Part shown: positions 44,948-57,652 of the stretch, piece by piece
Numbering within the stretch: position 1 is the stretch's first letter
Layout of the letters: the number at the start of each line of letters is the position of its first letter
Assembly (NCBI GenBank): GCA_022497145.1
Contig: MU385876.1
Span: 301,094 to 365,093 of the forward strand
Direction of reading: 5' to 3'
Source of the DNA: Rostrohypoxylon terebratum
Lineage: Eukaryota; Ascomycota; Sordariomycetes; Xylariales; Hypoxylaceae
DNA: 64,000 nucleotides
Made by a program: the position numbers and the translations under genes
Notes under the pieces: generated by a model
Databases searched by the model: none
Seen by the model: only the letters and a program-made list of their open reading frames with translations
Told to the model about the DNA's origin: nothing

Positions 44948-47900
44948 CTAGGCCAACTTCCTGAAACCTTCGACTCCGAGAGCTGGTACCTCGACATCGC
45001 TCAACCCCAGAACACCCTCTTCTCGTCTACGGTCGACGAAACTGTTACATTCGGCAACAACAAGACTCCACTCGGCCAACGCCCGGCCCGCATATTTTAC
45101 TCCGCTCGCGAAAAATCCCTTCGGTTCAACCGGCATGACAATGGGTTCCTGCATTGGAGAGATCGGGCTTTTGGCTGATGACTCGGCTCGTGTTCGACTG
45201 GCAGTGCTCACGGGACTAAGAGGCATATCGTCATCTTGCCTGTCAATCGGGCTTGACTGGCCAATGCTCTGCCGGCGGTCAAACGCCATAGATATTCGAT
45301 GAGGTGATGTAGGAACCTCACTGGGGTTGGCGTTTTTTGCCGAGTCCACTAGCCCAGGATTGGGGCTGCCGGAAACGGCTCGAGTTGGAGCTGGCCGGCC
45401 TGCCGATGGGGGCAGTGGGCTTCCAGTTCGGCCTTTTGCGGTTACCCAAGATTGTGCTGGATTTGGTAGTCGCGGTCGAGTGAGGATACGGTTCGGAGGA
45501 GACATAGTGCCGGCGGCGTTCCACGAGAGCGTGAACTTAAAAACGTATTGAAGAGCATCGTATGTGGGTGATGAGCCTATACTATCTGAGTCAGAGCCAG
45601 GAGGAGTGACACTGGACGACCCCTTAGGTGGGAGGGTTGGTCGAATACGTGATGCTGCGGTCTCGCGCCTCACGGCTTCCAAATCATGGTTAGTGGTATT
45701 GCTTCCAGCAAAGGAGAATAGTTTCCCTAGGAGACTGCCTCTCTTCTTTTGGAAGACAGGTTCGGGGTAGTCGATTGAATCCATCGACTCGAAGTCGGTG
45801 GCTGGGGTCAATGCCGGGTCACTCTGCTGAGGTAGGGAAGCAGACGAATCGAATCCCATCATCAAACCAGGCTGTGCAACTGGTAGCTCAGTGCGAATGA
45901 TCATAAATCGCTTTCCGGGAGTTGGGAAAGACGGCGCGGTCGAGGGCGGGAATTTTCCTTTCTGCTCAGCAACATGCTTCAACCATAGATAGTGAGACCA
46001 CACGGTCTTGAGACGCGAATAAACGACGAGGAATATCCTCCTATCAAAAAGTCAGTAAAATAACAACATTGGCGATTGTCGGGGATTTCCGAGATTCTTA
46101 CGCATCCGATTCGTTTGCACTACCGGCGTCTCTACAGATCCTCCAGCATAACAGCCGCATGTAATAGGCTCGGACCATAGGACACCAGTTGTTGAACAGC
46201 TTATTGAATACCTCTTCTGTGAGCAACCACTCCAAACATACGGCCTCTTTGCGGGCTTGATTATTCGAAATAGCATCCCAGATAGAGAAGAGGAAGGAGA
46301 GTACCCGAATCTCAGACATCGTATTATTCGAGTTCAGGACTCTCTTGCAAACCTCAAACCAGAACGGCCAGTCAACAAAACTCTGGGAATCGACAAACGT
46401 CTCATATGCCACCAACGACTCTTCTAGGAAGTCACAAATTGTGAAGCATGCATTATGGTCATACTGCGAGGTTCGTTTCGCAGTAGCTCTCATAATGGCC
46501 ATGAATGATTCCGCAAATGTATGCCGCGCGTCTATGTAATACATAGATGCGGGGGATAACAAATCCTTCAAAAGTACGATCAGCCTGTTCTCACTCATTC
46601 CTTTCATGATATTGCTATTTGGGAGAACCGGCAAAGCCATGGCAGACGCATCGGCACCGTGAATTGCGTCTGTAAGCGGAGGCGCTATCATGACATCTAC
46701 AGCTGCCTGTCGATGTACGGTCGAGTCCAGAATAGTAAGTACCTGGGCGTTTACCAGCACAAAACCAGGCGCGAGAGCTTTGTCGGCTAATGGGAGTTCA
46801 GAGGGGAGAAATTCTTCTAACAATATATAATAATACTTGCAGAAGATGAAGAATAGGTCAGTATCACGCCCTGCCCATCTTGCAACCCACGGCCCTCGCC
46901 ACGGTATTTTGGCTGCGGTCAGCGGTAGCGTGGCAGCTTGTCTCAACATATTAGTCATGTCTCTGACAGAAGTCCAACCAAGCTTGTCAACGCAATGAGG
47001 GAAATGCGCCACAATGACATCAGTTCTGCGTCCGTTATTCTGCGGTAGATCAAACTCTTCCTTTACTCGCCGTATTCGATCCGCGGACAAAGACCAGAGC
47101 CTCACTAGCACGTCGGCAATACCAGGCGCAAAGAAGAAGGCATAGGCACAGGCCTTGCCCGCAAAATTGACCAGGCTAAGAGGAGCGTGTCGAAGAGAAA
47201 GCTTCTCTACCACAATGGCCATTTGTGCAACAAGGTTTGTAACAAACATAGTTTTTACGTTATGTCTCGCAGATTCAGCCAAGTAGGCAGAATCGGTCGA
47301 ACTTAAGGAGGTCGAAGATTTGTTGCGTCGAATTTCGGATTGCTCTTGTTGCTGTTCTGCGGAACTTCGATCCGCAATTGGGCAAAAGTTAGTGGCGCAC
47401 TGCCGCCATTCTGGCCTCATCATCAGGGAAGTCAAACTCTCGAGGAGGACAGGTCGGTCAACTCCCGCAACAGGCTGTTGAATTTTTCCTTCAAAAAGCT
47501 CAAGGAGTCCGGTCCACCACTTATTCAAGACGAGGGCCCTGCGCTCCAAGTCTTCATGATGCAGATTCCTATCGGATGGATGATTCGCATGATTCCTCAA
47601 GAACGGCGCCAGAACACTTCGAACCATGCTCATCTTCAAAGCCGTCGACTTGGTTTGAAATTTGTAACATTCTGAATCCAGGGACTTGAACGCTGACCAC
47701 AGAGGGTCTCGGATTTGTGGCAATTTCCCAACCAAGATGCTGTCTTCTGGAAAAGTGCTATTGCTGGTCTCAGATGTGTGTGATTTACGGGTGTCGGTGG
47801 ACGGAGGGGCGATGCTAGCGGTCGAGGATGCGGGACTATCGTGGTCATATTGGGCTTTACCCTTCGTCAACATACCAGGTTGTCGTTGCTTGATCCTATT

Positions 47901-48665
47901 AAGATAACTTCCGAATTTACTTAGAGAATCGGTCGACTTGTTACTTTCGCTATCGGCGGGTGATACTGGGCGCTTCTTCGAGGATCTCTTGAGTTTCATG
48001 ATCGAACTATTACTAGCAGACCGTTCACGACGACCCGGTCGTCCATCCGCGTTAGTTTCCGTATCGTCTTTCTTGTCTCCTGGCGAGGGCGATCGTGATC
48101 CCGTTATCCATGAACGCTTCGCTAAGGATGAAATCGAATCTGAAACATTTCTATATTTATCGTGGGAGGTTGGTGTGAGGAATCGAGGGTCATCAGTATC
48201 TTCTTCACTAGCACGTTCTACTTCCATCGCGTTTCCCGTGTCTTCCACAAGGTGTAGAGACGGTCTAGATGCTGGCATCCATGACTGCGGTCGGCTTATT
48301 GTCGATCTTCGTTTTGGCACCTTAGCTGACCCAGAGTCAAGGCCAGCCATACTGTTTGGGGTGTGGTCAGGCGTAGGTCTCTCATTGGTCCCGTTGTTTA
48401 GGAAGTCCTTCGAGAAAGAAAAGCTAGTATCGAGGTCATTACCAAAATCGAAAGAAGGTACATCAAAAGAAGATAAACCAGGAAGGCTTTTGGCGCTCGA
48501 TGGTCGGTTATGTAACTCTGAATCCGCGGTCGGTTGTGATTGGAAAGTCTCGGGACTCGATAGCAAATCCGAGGTGGAATGCGAAGTAGAGTGACTGGAT
48601 GAGCGGAATGGCCTTGTGGGCTCGACGGTTGGCAGGGCCGTGACTGTCAGGGTTGAGCCACTCAT
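44948..48665 (-). CDS. DUF1765-domain protein
   Basis: Two exons on the minus strand, 48665-46102 and 46040-44948, joined at GC|G (Ala), 1218 aa. The ATG at 48665 is the first in frame; longer readings would need GTG. Residues 1-330 are Ser/Thr/Pro/Lys-rich and probably disordered. The region from about 480 to 860 is the conserved DUF1765 fold (for example TSVRDMTNMLRQAATLPLTA and WRGPWVARWAGRDTDLFFIF), followed by a disordered Ser/Pro-rich C-terminus. DUF1765 (PF08578) proteins are conserved in fungi and have no firm function. No transmembrane helix is obvious. Confidence 0.9.
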
Positions 48666-51460
48666 TTCATGGCAAGTGTCTTTGCAGCCTGGTGGATCAG
48701 CACAGCTGAGGCCAGATGGGATAGCAGTGGACAGATCTGTCACGCAGATCTGCTCTGTCGGTCGCCCTGGCGATCAAAAGGGGAAAAAAGACTCGTAACT
48801 TCAGGGCGACTTATGAGAGAGCTTAGGGGAAGAGGATGAAGTCTGGACGGTTGGGGGGGCGTCACTCAAGGTTCAATCCAACGATGTCACCCCAAGTTAT
48901 TAGGTTGTCGAATGCAGCGAAGAAAAAACAAATAATCCCCGCCAAAGATATAATCAAGTTATGTAGAAGAACAGTAAACAATAACGTGAGAAAGAGATTA
49001 CCCTTATTCGACCTTCGGATGCACCACCATGGAGGTAGACAGGATGTTTGAAAAAAAGAGAAAAGGTTCTTTAAAAAAAAATTAAAGAGTCACCAAATGA
49101 ATGTGGGTGAGTGATCAGTTTGTTCAAGACCAGGAAGCGACGGACTGGTCAAGCTAACAAATTGGTGTTTCAAAAGCTGAAGGCACGCCCAGGCCCTGTT
49201 GGTCCAAGGTCCCAAAACGTAGGTACACTAAGCACACTAAAATTGTCTAAATTGTGCTGCGTAGCACTAACTCATCACTACCTATGTAATTAGTGGGGTC
49301 TACATCAGGTCCCTCGCTGCCTACAGTACTTTAAAAGCACCTGAAGGCTGAAGCACTTAAAAAAACAAGTTCGGGTGGCAGCGACGGGTGTTAGGGATCA
49401 TAGTGGTAATAAGGCGACGGCTCAGCCGAGGCGCACTGCAGGTGCATACCATCCTATTACATAGTTCTATTGCAATAGGTGCCTGACGATGGGATATATG
49501 TACCCACCTTGTACTTTATGTGGCGACATACGTTACGATTCAGCCGATTTTAAAGTAAATGGTACTTACGGAAACTTAATGTAACTTAACCTTAAACATC
49601 CGCTTCTAGTACTATCATAGGGGTTCATCTCCCTATATTTCAGATTTGATAATACACTAAAACACACATGTGCAGATTTAACCATCAATCCATTAGTACA
49701 TGACGTTCATTCTGACCTATTCTTAAAGCTTTAACCTCCCTACCGATCTGATAGTATTGAGACAGTATAAATGATCATCAAATTAATACACACCTAGGTA
49801 TGCAAATTGGTAATGATGTGACCGCTCATATCCCAAATGGCAAAAACCACATCCACAAAATACGTGTAGACTCAATTGACAATTGATACACGCTGACACG
49901 TACTCTTTTCATAGAGATCGACAAGCCTGCCCAGTTTGCAGACCAGGATGCCCCAATGGGCGCGGGACTAAGTGAACTTTTGGCAGCAGGGCATTCCGTA
50001 ATCCTGCAACTATGAATCAATATTTATGGCCCGAAAACTCTATGCAAACTATCTGCACACGTGCGGGGTGAGAAGTTTATTAAGACAAGAAACATATGAA
50101 ATTTGAAAAAAAAAGAAGAAACTGAAAAAATTCGAACGGTTGAACAAGAAAGACTTTGAAAAAACGGCCTCACGGTCTTGCGGAAAGTCGGGAAAGTCTT
50201 AAAAGCGTTCAATCTGAGACCCGCATGAGTTTGAGACTCCGGATTGGGTTGACCATCCTCTTTAGCACAGTATCCGATCCTGTGCTATTTGTAGTGTTAC
50301 TACTCGAACTGCCAAAATGGCATTTCATGATCACGAACTTTATGACGTGCTTGTCCACGTTCCAATTGGATGTTATCCGTTCATCAACTGCATCGCGAAC
50401 CCGACATGCGACGACTGAGTTTAAATAGTCCGAACAGAACAGACCGATATTCGACCTTCTCTCCCTCTCGCTGCTTTCACCTTCGACTAATCCGTCGTTT
50501 CCATTTGATATCTTATCCCATACTCGCAAATCCTTACGAATCCTTGCAAATATGCGCAAACACGCGAATACCTATAAAAGCAAGCCTGGCGAGAGTATTG
50601 AGCGTTATTGTTTGCCAGCTAACGCGTGCAAACTCGTCGTCCAATAACGCTTCTAGTTGATAGCATGCTGATTCACATTGCCGCCGAAATACGTACAATA
50701 CATGTTGTGACTAAGGCACGCCAACGCCTCAGCCAATTAACCCCTATTTTGTGCCAGCTCAGGCTAGACGAAAGGACACTGGAGAGCTGAGCTTTCCTAT
50801 CTTCCTAACTTGGCTTAGCACTGCGCAATTGTCGATTAAACTCGGCACTATATCCAGGAAAACCTCAATAGTTGGGATGTTCTAATGAGTGATGAGAAAC
50901 CCTTGCCTGGTTGAGCCCGGACTACGAGAGCTTGGGAAAACCAGATGGCGAATATGCCTTGCCGAAGGCTGATCGCGAATGGTTCAAATTACTATGAAAG
51001 TTGGGCCACCGAGATATCGCAAATAACAGTAGGCCGCACTTCGGAGGGCGCAGATTGCCCAGAGGGAACGACTGATGAAATAATTACGCCAACACTGGAA
51101 TTGTACGAGAAAGAAAACTAAGGTTGGCCATATTATACTTTTATTAGAAATAACCCTTCATCCTGCATGTCATCGCGAAAATCACGAAGCGGAAGTGTTA
51201 TCGATTAGAACAAAATTCCCTATTCAGGGATGATGGGATTTCGATTTCTGGCTACGCACGGACCCTATGACGTGACGCTGCAGGGAGTTTAATTATAGAT
51301 CCACATTTGGAGATTGGTGTCTCGTTACTAGCAAAATGCTTCACAATGGCTTAATATTGTAACAGGGCGTCCTTATTCAGCTAACGAGTCTCATGATATT
51401 AACTCCGAAAGGGGCAATAGGGACGAAAGGGACGAAAAGTCTAGGTCACCTTTTTGTCAC
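48666..51460. other. Intergenic, 2.8 kb
   Basis: Starts with the promoter and leader of the DUF1765 gene (to about 49.3 kb). Beyond that, frames of 60-116 codons overlap on both strands and none resembles a protein. TACCTA-type motifs occur near 49.2-49.8 kb. Confidence 0.5.
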
Positions 51461-51952
51461 CTACAGTCTCGGCGGCGTGTATAGAAATGTATCTCTTCCG
51501 CTGAATGCAATCTGCCGTACTGAGATTGAATTATATGCGGCATTGTGAACAGGACCGCATCGCATCTCTCTCCATTCATCCACGAGTCCAGAAATATCTT
51601 GAAACTTGAATAGCCGGCAGCCACCATGACGGCCATAACTTTGCCAGAGGAGGGATGTATAGAAGAGAAAACTTGGGTATCCACTACTTCTATAAAATCT
51701 CTGATGTAGCCACTCATAACCGTATGGATTCCTAGATAAAATGCCATGATCTTTGATCGATGGCCAGAAATCAGACATGAAAGTGGACGCCCCTTGGAAA
51801 GCGATTACAATATCACCATCTACCGATTCCCATTTTTGCTGAAGTGTTTTAGTTGACTTGGCAAGGTCACTTGCTCGCCGTATTTTCCCTCTTTTGAAGC
51901 ACTCAGACCATTTGCTTTCAAAGTTGTTTTCGGTGACTGGTAATCCGGCCAT
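51461..51952 (-). pseudogene. Decayed hydrolase-like ORF (weak lipase resemblance)
   Basis: From the ATG at 51952 (MAGLPVTENN) the frame runs to 51461. Its first two thirds look protein-like, including DGDIVIAFQGASTFMSDF, which recalls the VVIAFRGT strand of class 3 lipases. No GxSxG nucleophile follows in the same frame. An overlapping frame (51457-51747, reading GKVMAVMVAAGYSSF) looks as protein-like where the other fades, as expected after a frameshift. The lipase link is weak; a short orphan protein is the alternative. Confidence 0.35.
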
Positions 51953-52550
51953 CGTAAGCCTTTCTTCGATATAGGATATAGAGAGGAAAATTGTATCCAA
52001 GAAAATTACAACTCAGTAGCCCGTGCGTGTTAACATGAACCTATGAGAGGTTTACATGTATTTATGTGCACGAATACCATCACATTGAAACTGCGAGGCA
52101 ATAATTTCGTAGGTGCTAGAAAGTATTCTTTTCGTCTCGGGGTCGGCCGACATCCCACATTCTTAGGGACCTACACAGAAACACATACCTATTAGATAGA
52201 TGAATGAAGATTCCTAAACTTCAATCCAGAAAAACATCGTATGAAAAAGTAGTCTATTAGCACGAAGTGAGATGATTCATCAGCAGAAACATGTCAGAAT
52301 CGACCGTAATCATCCACTCACGTCGTTTGACGCTGCCTAGAAATCACCGAAGATATGTGGGGCATCGGCCGCCGAGAGATCGGGGTTTCGGGGGTATATT
52401 CTCAGCTATCGCCGTGTATGTTGCGCCGCAAAGTACAGTATATATTCTCGAATAGTTTCTAGCAGAAAATAAATCACATCATTCAACGTCGTTCACATTC
52501 GTCATCTGTCAGATTCCATAATATACCTAGTTAAGCTCATCTAAGACACT
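51953..52550. other. Intergenic, promoter of the small DUF7709-like gene
   Basis: 598 bp; nothing distinctive seen. Confidence 0.45.
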
Positions 52551-52964
52551 ATGACGAATAACACCGATAGCTGCGACAAGCTCGCAGCCCTCAACTCGGC
52601 GACGTTGGGAGTTGAGTTTCCCCAAATCGCCTTGCCAAATGGATCAAAGGTACAGACGGGAACAGTCGGGTATGTCTTCAGCATCATGTACACCACCTCC
52701 AAAGACTAACTACATACTTAACTCCAAACTTGCAGCGCATTGCTCATCAACATCCGTACATACAACGAGGCGCACAAGGCCGGAGACAAGGAAAAGCTGG
52801 CACTTCTAGAAGAACCAATGCGCGCCGTACTACCGCTCCTAGATAAGGTTGGCATGTTCGGGCTCTTTACGCCAGAGGAATGGGTCCAGGGAGACAACGA
52901 GGGCCGGAAGATCGTGGGCAAACTGTATCAGCAGTACAAGTCGGAACAGAAGGAGGCGGCATAG
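52551..52964 (+). CDS. Small conserved protein, DUF7709-like
   Basis: Two exons, 52551-52669 and 52736-52964, joined at GG|C (Gly), 115 aa. Reads MTNNTDSCDKLAALNSATLG, then a stretch with KVQTGTVGALLINIRTYNEA and a helix of charged residues, ending YKSEQKEAA. The KVQTGTV pattern is one I associate with the small fungal/bacterial family DUF7709; the assignment is from memory of the pattern. Helical, soluble, no signal peptide. Its stop is 135 bp from that of the convergent Rpf2 gene. Function unknown. Confidence 0.78.
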
Positions 52965-53099
52965 TAGTAGGCGAAACGTGTCGTATTTTATCAAGAACGG
53001 GAAACTCCCAACTCCGTTAGACACACGTGTCTGTAGTATAAGCAATATCAAGAAACCACCCGTAACGCCATTCCATGCGCATATCGCATTAACTTGATT

Positions 53100-54204
53100 T
53101 CACTTTTTAGAGCGTTTCGGGGTATCGTCATCAACGACCATCCCATCTGCTTCCTCCGCATCGAGATCCCTGCTTCGTTTGAGACCCTTCATCTTCCTCG
53201 TCTGCAGCTCGCTGAGGTCTTGTCTGCCCAGGTGGATGCGGCCGATCTTGTCGCCGATGGTATCCGTTGTGACGTTCTTCTTGACCTTCTCTTCCACCTT
53301 AGCTGTCTTCATAGCTTCCTTCAATATGGCCTCATCGGGCTCTTGCATGCGACCGACTCGAAAGTCCATGCGCGGACCCATCTCCTCCACCTCGACCCTG
53401 GGCAATCGCTGTCCGCTGCGCTTGGTCGAGATAAGGTAAATGCGCAGGTGGATGGCCGGCTTGACGGAATCACCCACAGGCTCATCAGCCGAGATAGACA
53501 CGAGGTACTGTAGACCCTCGACATCAATCTTGTCGCTCGATGTATCGCCCTTGAACATATCGATGAACATACTCTTCGCCATCGTGTACTCGTTCGCGAC
53601 TGGGCTCTCAAACGCAGTTCCGGAGAATAGAAGCATAGGTCGCAGACCAACAGCGAACTTGCGGCCCTTGAATTGCGAGATGCGGCGATAGCTCTCGGGG
53701 TCTAGGTGCAGCTCGAGCATATCGAGGATCTTGCTTGCGAAGGTACGCGCGAAGGTCAAGGTGTGGGGGCGCTTCTTGGAGCTGATGCCGAAGACGAGAA
53801 GCGAGGTGTCATTCTTCTCGCTGAAGAACTCGAGAGACGAGGGGTCCTCGAACGGATGGATGTCGTTCTTCTTGGTGAACTTCTTGGCGAGCGGTTGTCG
53901 CAGAGAGTACAGGTCTGTTAGAGCATCTTGGGCTACTTGCGAACAGGTCGTTCCGCGGCTAAGTATCTTCAATCAGTATTTCATAAATATAATTGGATAT
54001 GCTAATGGTTTATTTTGGGGAATCTGTATATCCGAAAGGGCATACGTACAGGAAGAGAGCTGTCTTCGGGTTCTCGACGACCTTGGGTGCCTTCTTCTCT
54101 AGAGCTCGTTTAGAGCGGGCGTTTCGAGGTTTTCTAAGAAGTTATCTTTAGCATTATAGAGACCTCAGATTGGTATGGTGTGATGCTCACATTTGTCTCA
54201 ACAT
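53100..54204 (-). CDS. rpf2: Ribosome biogenesis factor Rpf2 (Brix domain)
   Basis: Three exons on the minus strand: 54204-54191 (14 nt, MLRQ plus two bases), 54133-54050 and 53958-53100, all phases consistent, 318 aa. The start MLRQIKPRNARSKRALEKK and PKTALFLRGTTCSQ are hallmarks of Rpf2. The Brix domain spans about residues 28-235 (HTLTFARTF, FKGDTSSDKIDVEGLQYLV). The C-terminus is Lys-rich (KGLKRSRDLDAEEADG), typical of nucleolar factors. Rpf2 works with Rrs1 to load the 5S RNP into pre-60S ribosomes and is essential in yeast. The 14-nt first exon is easily missed by gene finders. Confidence 0.96.
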
Positions 54205-57200
54205 TTTGTTGATCCTCTGAATTGAAAGGTGCTAAGATCGTGGGTGATCTTGCTGCCGGAAGGAACAATCTAGTTGGAGAGTTGGAGGGACGGTTGGAAA
54301 TTTTTAAGACGGCAGAACTTTTTTTAAGTGGGTGAGATAACCAAACTAGGAAAGCGGTATCTGAAGCTTCGTTCTTGCATTAATCAATTGGTGATGGACA
54401 AAGACGGACTGTTATCACTTGGCAGGTGCGCCACACTAATAGTTTTAGATCATTGTATTGTACCACAAGAAGCACCATTACAGTTTGCATTTTCAAGACA
54501 ATAACTTGCCAAATTCATGTCTCATATTTCTTGATTGTACTTACGATCCATCGTAATTGTCACTTGCATCGACACCTTATTATATCATTGATCGAAAAAA
54601 CGAAGTCAAAAAGCCAAGTTGATAGAGAACCTGACAGTGTTACGCACTTGTTCAGTACCTCTATTTCTCCTGGAATACCCACCACATTGGCATGAAAAAA
54701 TACGATTTGAAGGACAATATATCAATTTTAACGAATGATACCAGATAATCAACCTCCAAAGCTAACTCAAATTGTGACTTTGGCCTCTCGAATTAGTATC
54801 TTGCTTATTCGTACACATCCAGCCACAGGTACTTCTTCAGAGCGCTAGGAGATATCGGCTACTCGGTCGGTCAGCTTCCGCATGTCTCAGTCTTGATATT
54901 TTCCAGCAAGATTTTGGATCATAGCCGGAGAATTAGTGGGAGCTCAGGGGTTCATTCGTCCCTTATGCAATCGAATCGAGCATTTTTAGATCTCACGTTG
55001 GTGATGGCGTTCCTCGTTGGACGCCCTATATCCACTATTGAGACGACCAAGTCTCCAGAATATCAACCGCCACCTATTTCGTACAAGGAAAATATCCAGT
55101 TTCGCCAGACTGACCGGGGATCTGTCATGATTCGGACTCATGGAACTCGGCACGATACTCCCCTGGCGTACTTCCGGCTTTTAACCCGTGTGGAAGCTTT
55201 TTGCTTAACAATAAAAACCTAACTGAGTTGAATTTCACCGATATTATCGCCCTTAGTAAGAGTGTGCCAGCTCGGATTTGGAGGTCAACATTGTCGAGAC
55301 TGAATTATTTATAATAGTACCTAGTCGGTCCAGCGTTGGTTGGCCCTTTACCATTTCTGTCCAGCTTCACATCAACAATGATTCCGTGCATACAATTGTT
55401 TCCAGTCCCCTGGCGTTTTCGTTTCGCTTTGGATAGCCCCGACTGGCTTCCCTGCTAGAGTTGCATCTATCACCAATAGCAACAACCCTACGTCGATCAA
55501 CACTTGCTGCATAGTAGTATAAACATTGCGATAACATATTTTGGATGTTCAGCTTGAAAAATCTCGGTTGCTCGTTTCGCAGCCATGGCCCATGTGTCAA
55601 GGAACATTTTTTTCTCATTAAATTCGCGACTGTGTGTCGCCGGAAATACCAAACTTCGAGTTCGGGTATAACACCGGGATAAACGCTTTCCCACGCCACT
55701 GACGCTTAGATCGCCAACATTTACATATCAATTGTTTATGTATCAATCCTTTCAGCGCTCAGTGACCTCGAGTCCTATCTCGATTGAGTGGAGAGAAGAT
55801 CCTTCGAAGGGTCCTCGATGTTAGATTTCCATCAAGAGATGAACGTATCATACTATGTACTTAGTATGAACGCCAATGTTGACGCTCTGATGCGAGACAA
55901 TTCGATCTAGTTACGAGATGGGAAGGGTGCCGAAATTACCATTTTTAAAGCTGGCTGACGATCTTCTACTAAATGCTATCACGGCTAACCTTGCAAACAA
56001 AAAAATCGCCGGCTATGTTTCAGAAATCTACTTAATAAACCACCGCGGACCTATATGCCGCCTTCCGCTTAGCGCTCTAGAAGAAATTAGCTTAGCAGGT
56101 TCCTGACTAGACCGAGTATACTGTATTAGTGTGGAAGAAAGGTCATTGTGCCGACGGACTGCTGGGCATTAGCTAAGCTGAGCCGATCACTAACTTATCG
56201 TAGGAATAGATAGGACGATGAAGTGGTCCACCGGATCTACACTAGGTGGGTGTTTTGAAACTTCGAGTGGGTTGCTGTCAAAGTTTTATACTATGTAACG
56301 CTTACCTGGCAGCCTGGTATTATTTGATCGTGTGGTTCCAGCTTCCTGGGGCTTCCAGCAACAACCAGATGCAATCCAACTACCGGAATGGATCCCTAGA
56401 GCGTCGATTTTATTGCGCCGTCCCAGCGCCGGCCCGCGATTTTACCTATTTCTACATAGTAGGTAGTTAGCTTCACAGGCAACAAATCTGCATTGGCAAG
56501 CTTACGGCGCTATCACGGGGACATTAGCTATATCCGGCTGTTTGTCCACCTAGAGCTCCACAAACCATATCCCGATGCGACGATGGTTACGAACAGCCTT
56601 CAGCCGCATGAAAATTATGCTTCCGCTGCTAGGAGCCTGATTGCGACGTTGATTTGGTGTGTGTCATGTCAATTGAATCGTAAGTTAAAGAATGCTACGC
56701 TGCAAGAAAAAAAAGAAAAAACTTACTATGCAGGCACATACATACAGACCTACATATGTGTGTTTCAAGGAGAAGTTCGGTCAACCGTGCAGGCAGGCAG
56801 GTTAGGTCACATTAGGATTTATCACAGGACATAAGCAAGATTATGTCTAATCTTCGTCCCAACCAGATCCCCAGTCGAACTGTTCCAGTATGATCAAGTT
56901 GATCGACAATGTGTGAGGTCAATGCTTCCAGAAGCCTGTGCGGGCATATTCAGGCGCCGCGATGTCACTCCAAAACACGTGCGGCCGTCCGTCGGGCACC
57001 ACTCCGACCTTAATCATATCAGTAACGCAATAGAACCGAACGTCCGAACTACGTACACACACGTCAGCTAGTCCCCTTTGTCACCTTCGCAAGCTTTGAA
57101 TCTCTGGATTAGGGCTTATTCGGGGGTGGGATCTCCTGATTCGGTAGGCCTCGCAGTTAAAATTGCTTACGGGCTTGATCGTAATGGCCTAGCTCGCTAA

Positions 57201-57652
57201 GATGCAGAGATCCAGGGGTAAATATCATCACCGGCATATTGCCGATTTTGAGCTTAGCTGTATCTTAGCCGTCACATCAAGCTCACCGGCACCCATACAC
57301 CCACGAGGGTCGGGGTTAACGTCCCACAAGGCTGGGTTACCAAAAGTCGCGCTGGCGAATCGTTTTTTACATGTCAAACGTGAGACATGAGAGGAAGAAC
57401 GGCAGCAGGGATCGGTTCGATTTCCTAGTCTCGCCCGAGTGACTTTCCGCCCATACCCACGCTCCGCCAGAACGTGGCTCTGGAATCCTTCGTATTGTAG
57501 TACTAGATTTCTCTTCCCCAAGATACAATGTCTGGGGTTTCACTCCTTTGAACTTCTCATGCATTCTCTGTTCTTGGTGATACTGCGGTGCCGTTCGTTT
57601 CTCTCCCCGTCAAGTATCTCTTGAATAGGTATTGCGTTGGCGATTTAGCAGT
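54205..57652. other. Gene-free stretch, 3.4 kb
   Basis: No ORF with recognisable domains. The most protein-like frames are on the minus strand at 55.37-55.70 kb (one frame reading FNEKKMFLDTWAMAAKRATE) and on the plus strand at 55918-56106 (LKLADDLLLNAITANLANKK); both lack a start-to-stop model and could be remains of genes or transposons. The rest is AT-moderate and featureless. Confidence 0.45.

Noticed and set aside
47938..48594. 218-codon frame on the plus strand
   Set aside because: Antisense to the Ser-rich N-terminus of the DUF1765 protein; no protein character of its own.
55367..55699. 110-codon minus-strand frame and its overlapping neighbour
   Set aside because: One frame looks partly protein-like, but no start, splice model or known domain supports a gene; noted under the gene-free stretch.
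57405..57420. GGTTCGATTTCC, another T-arm look-alike
   Set aside because: No cloverleaf can be built around it.
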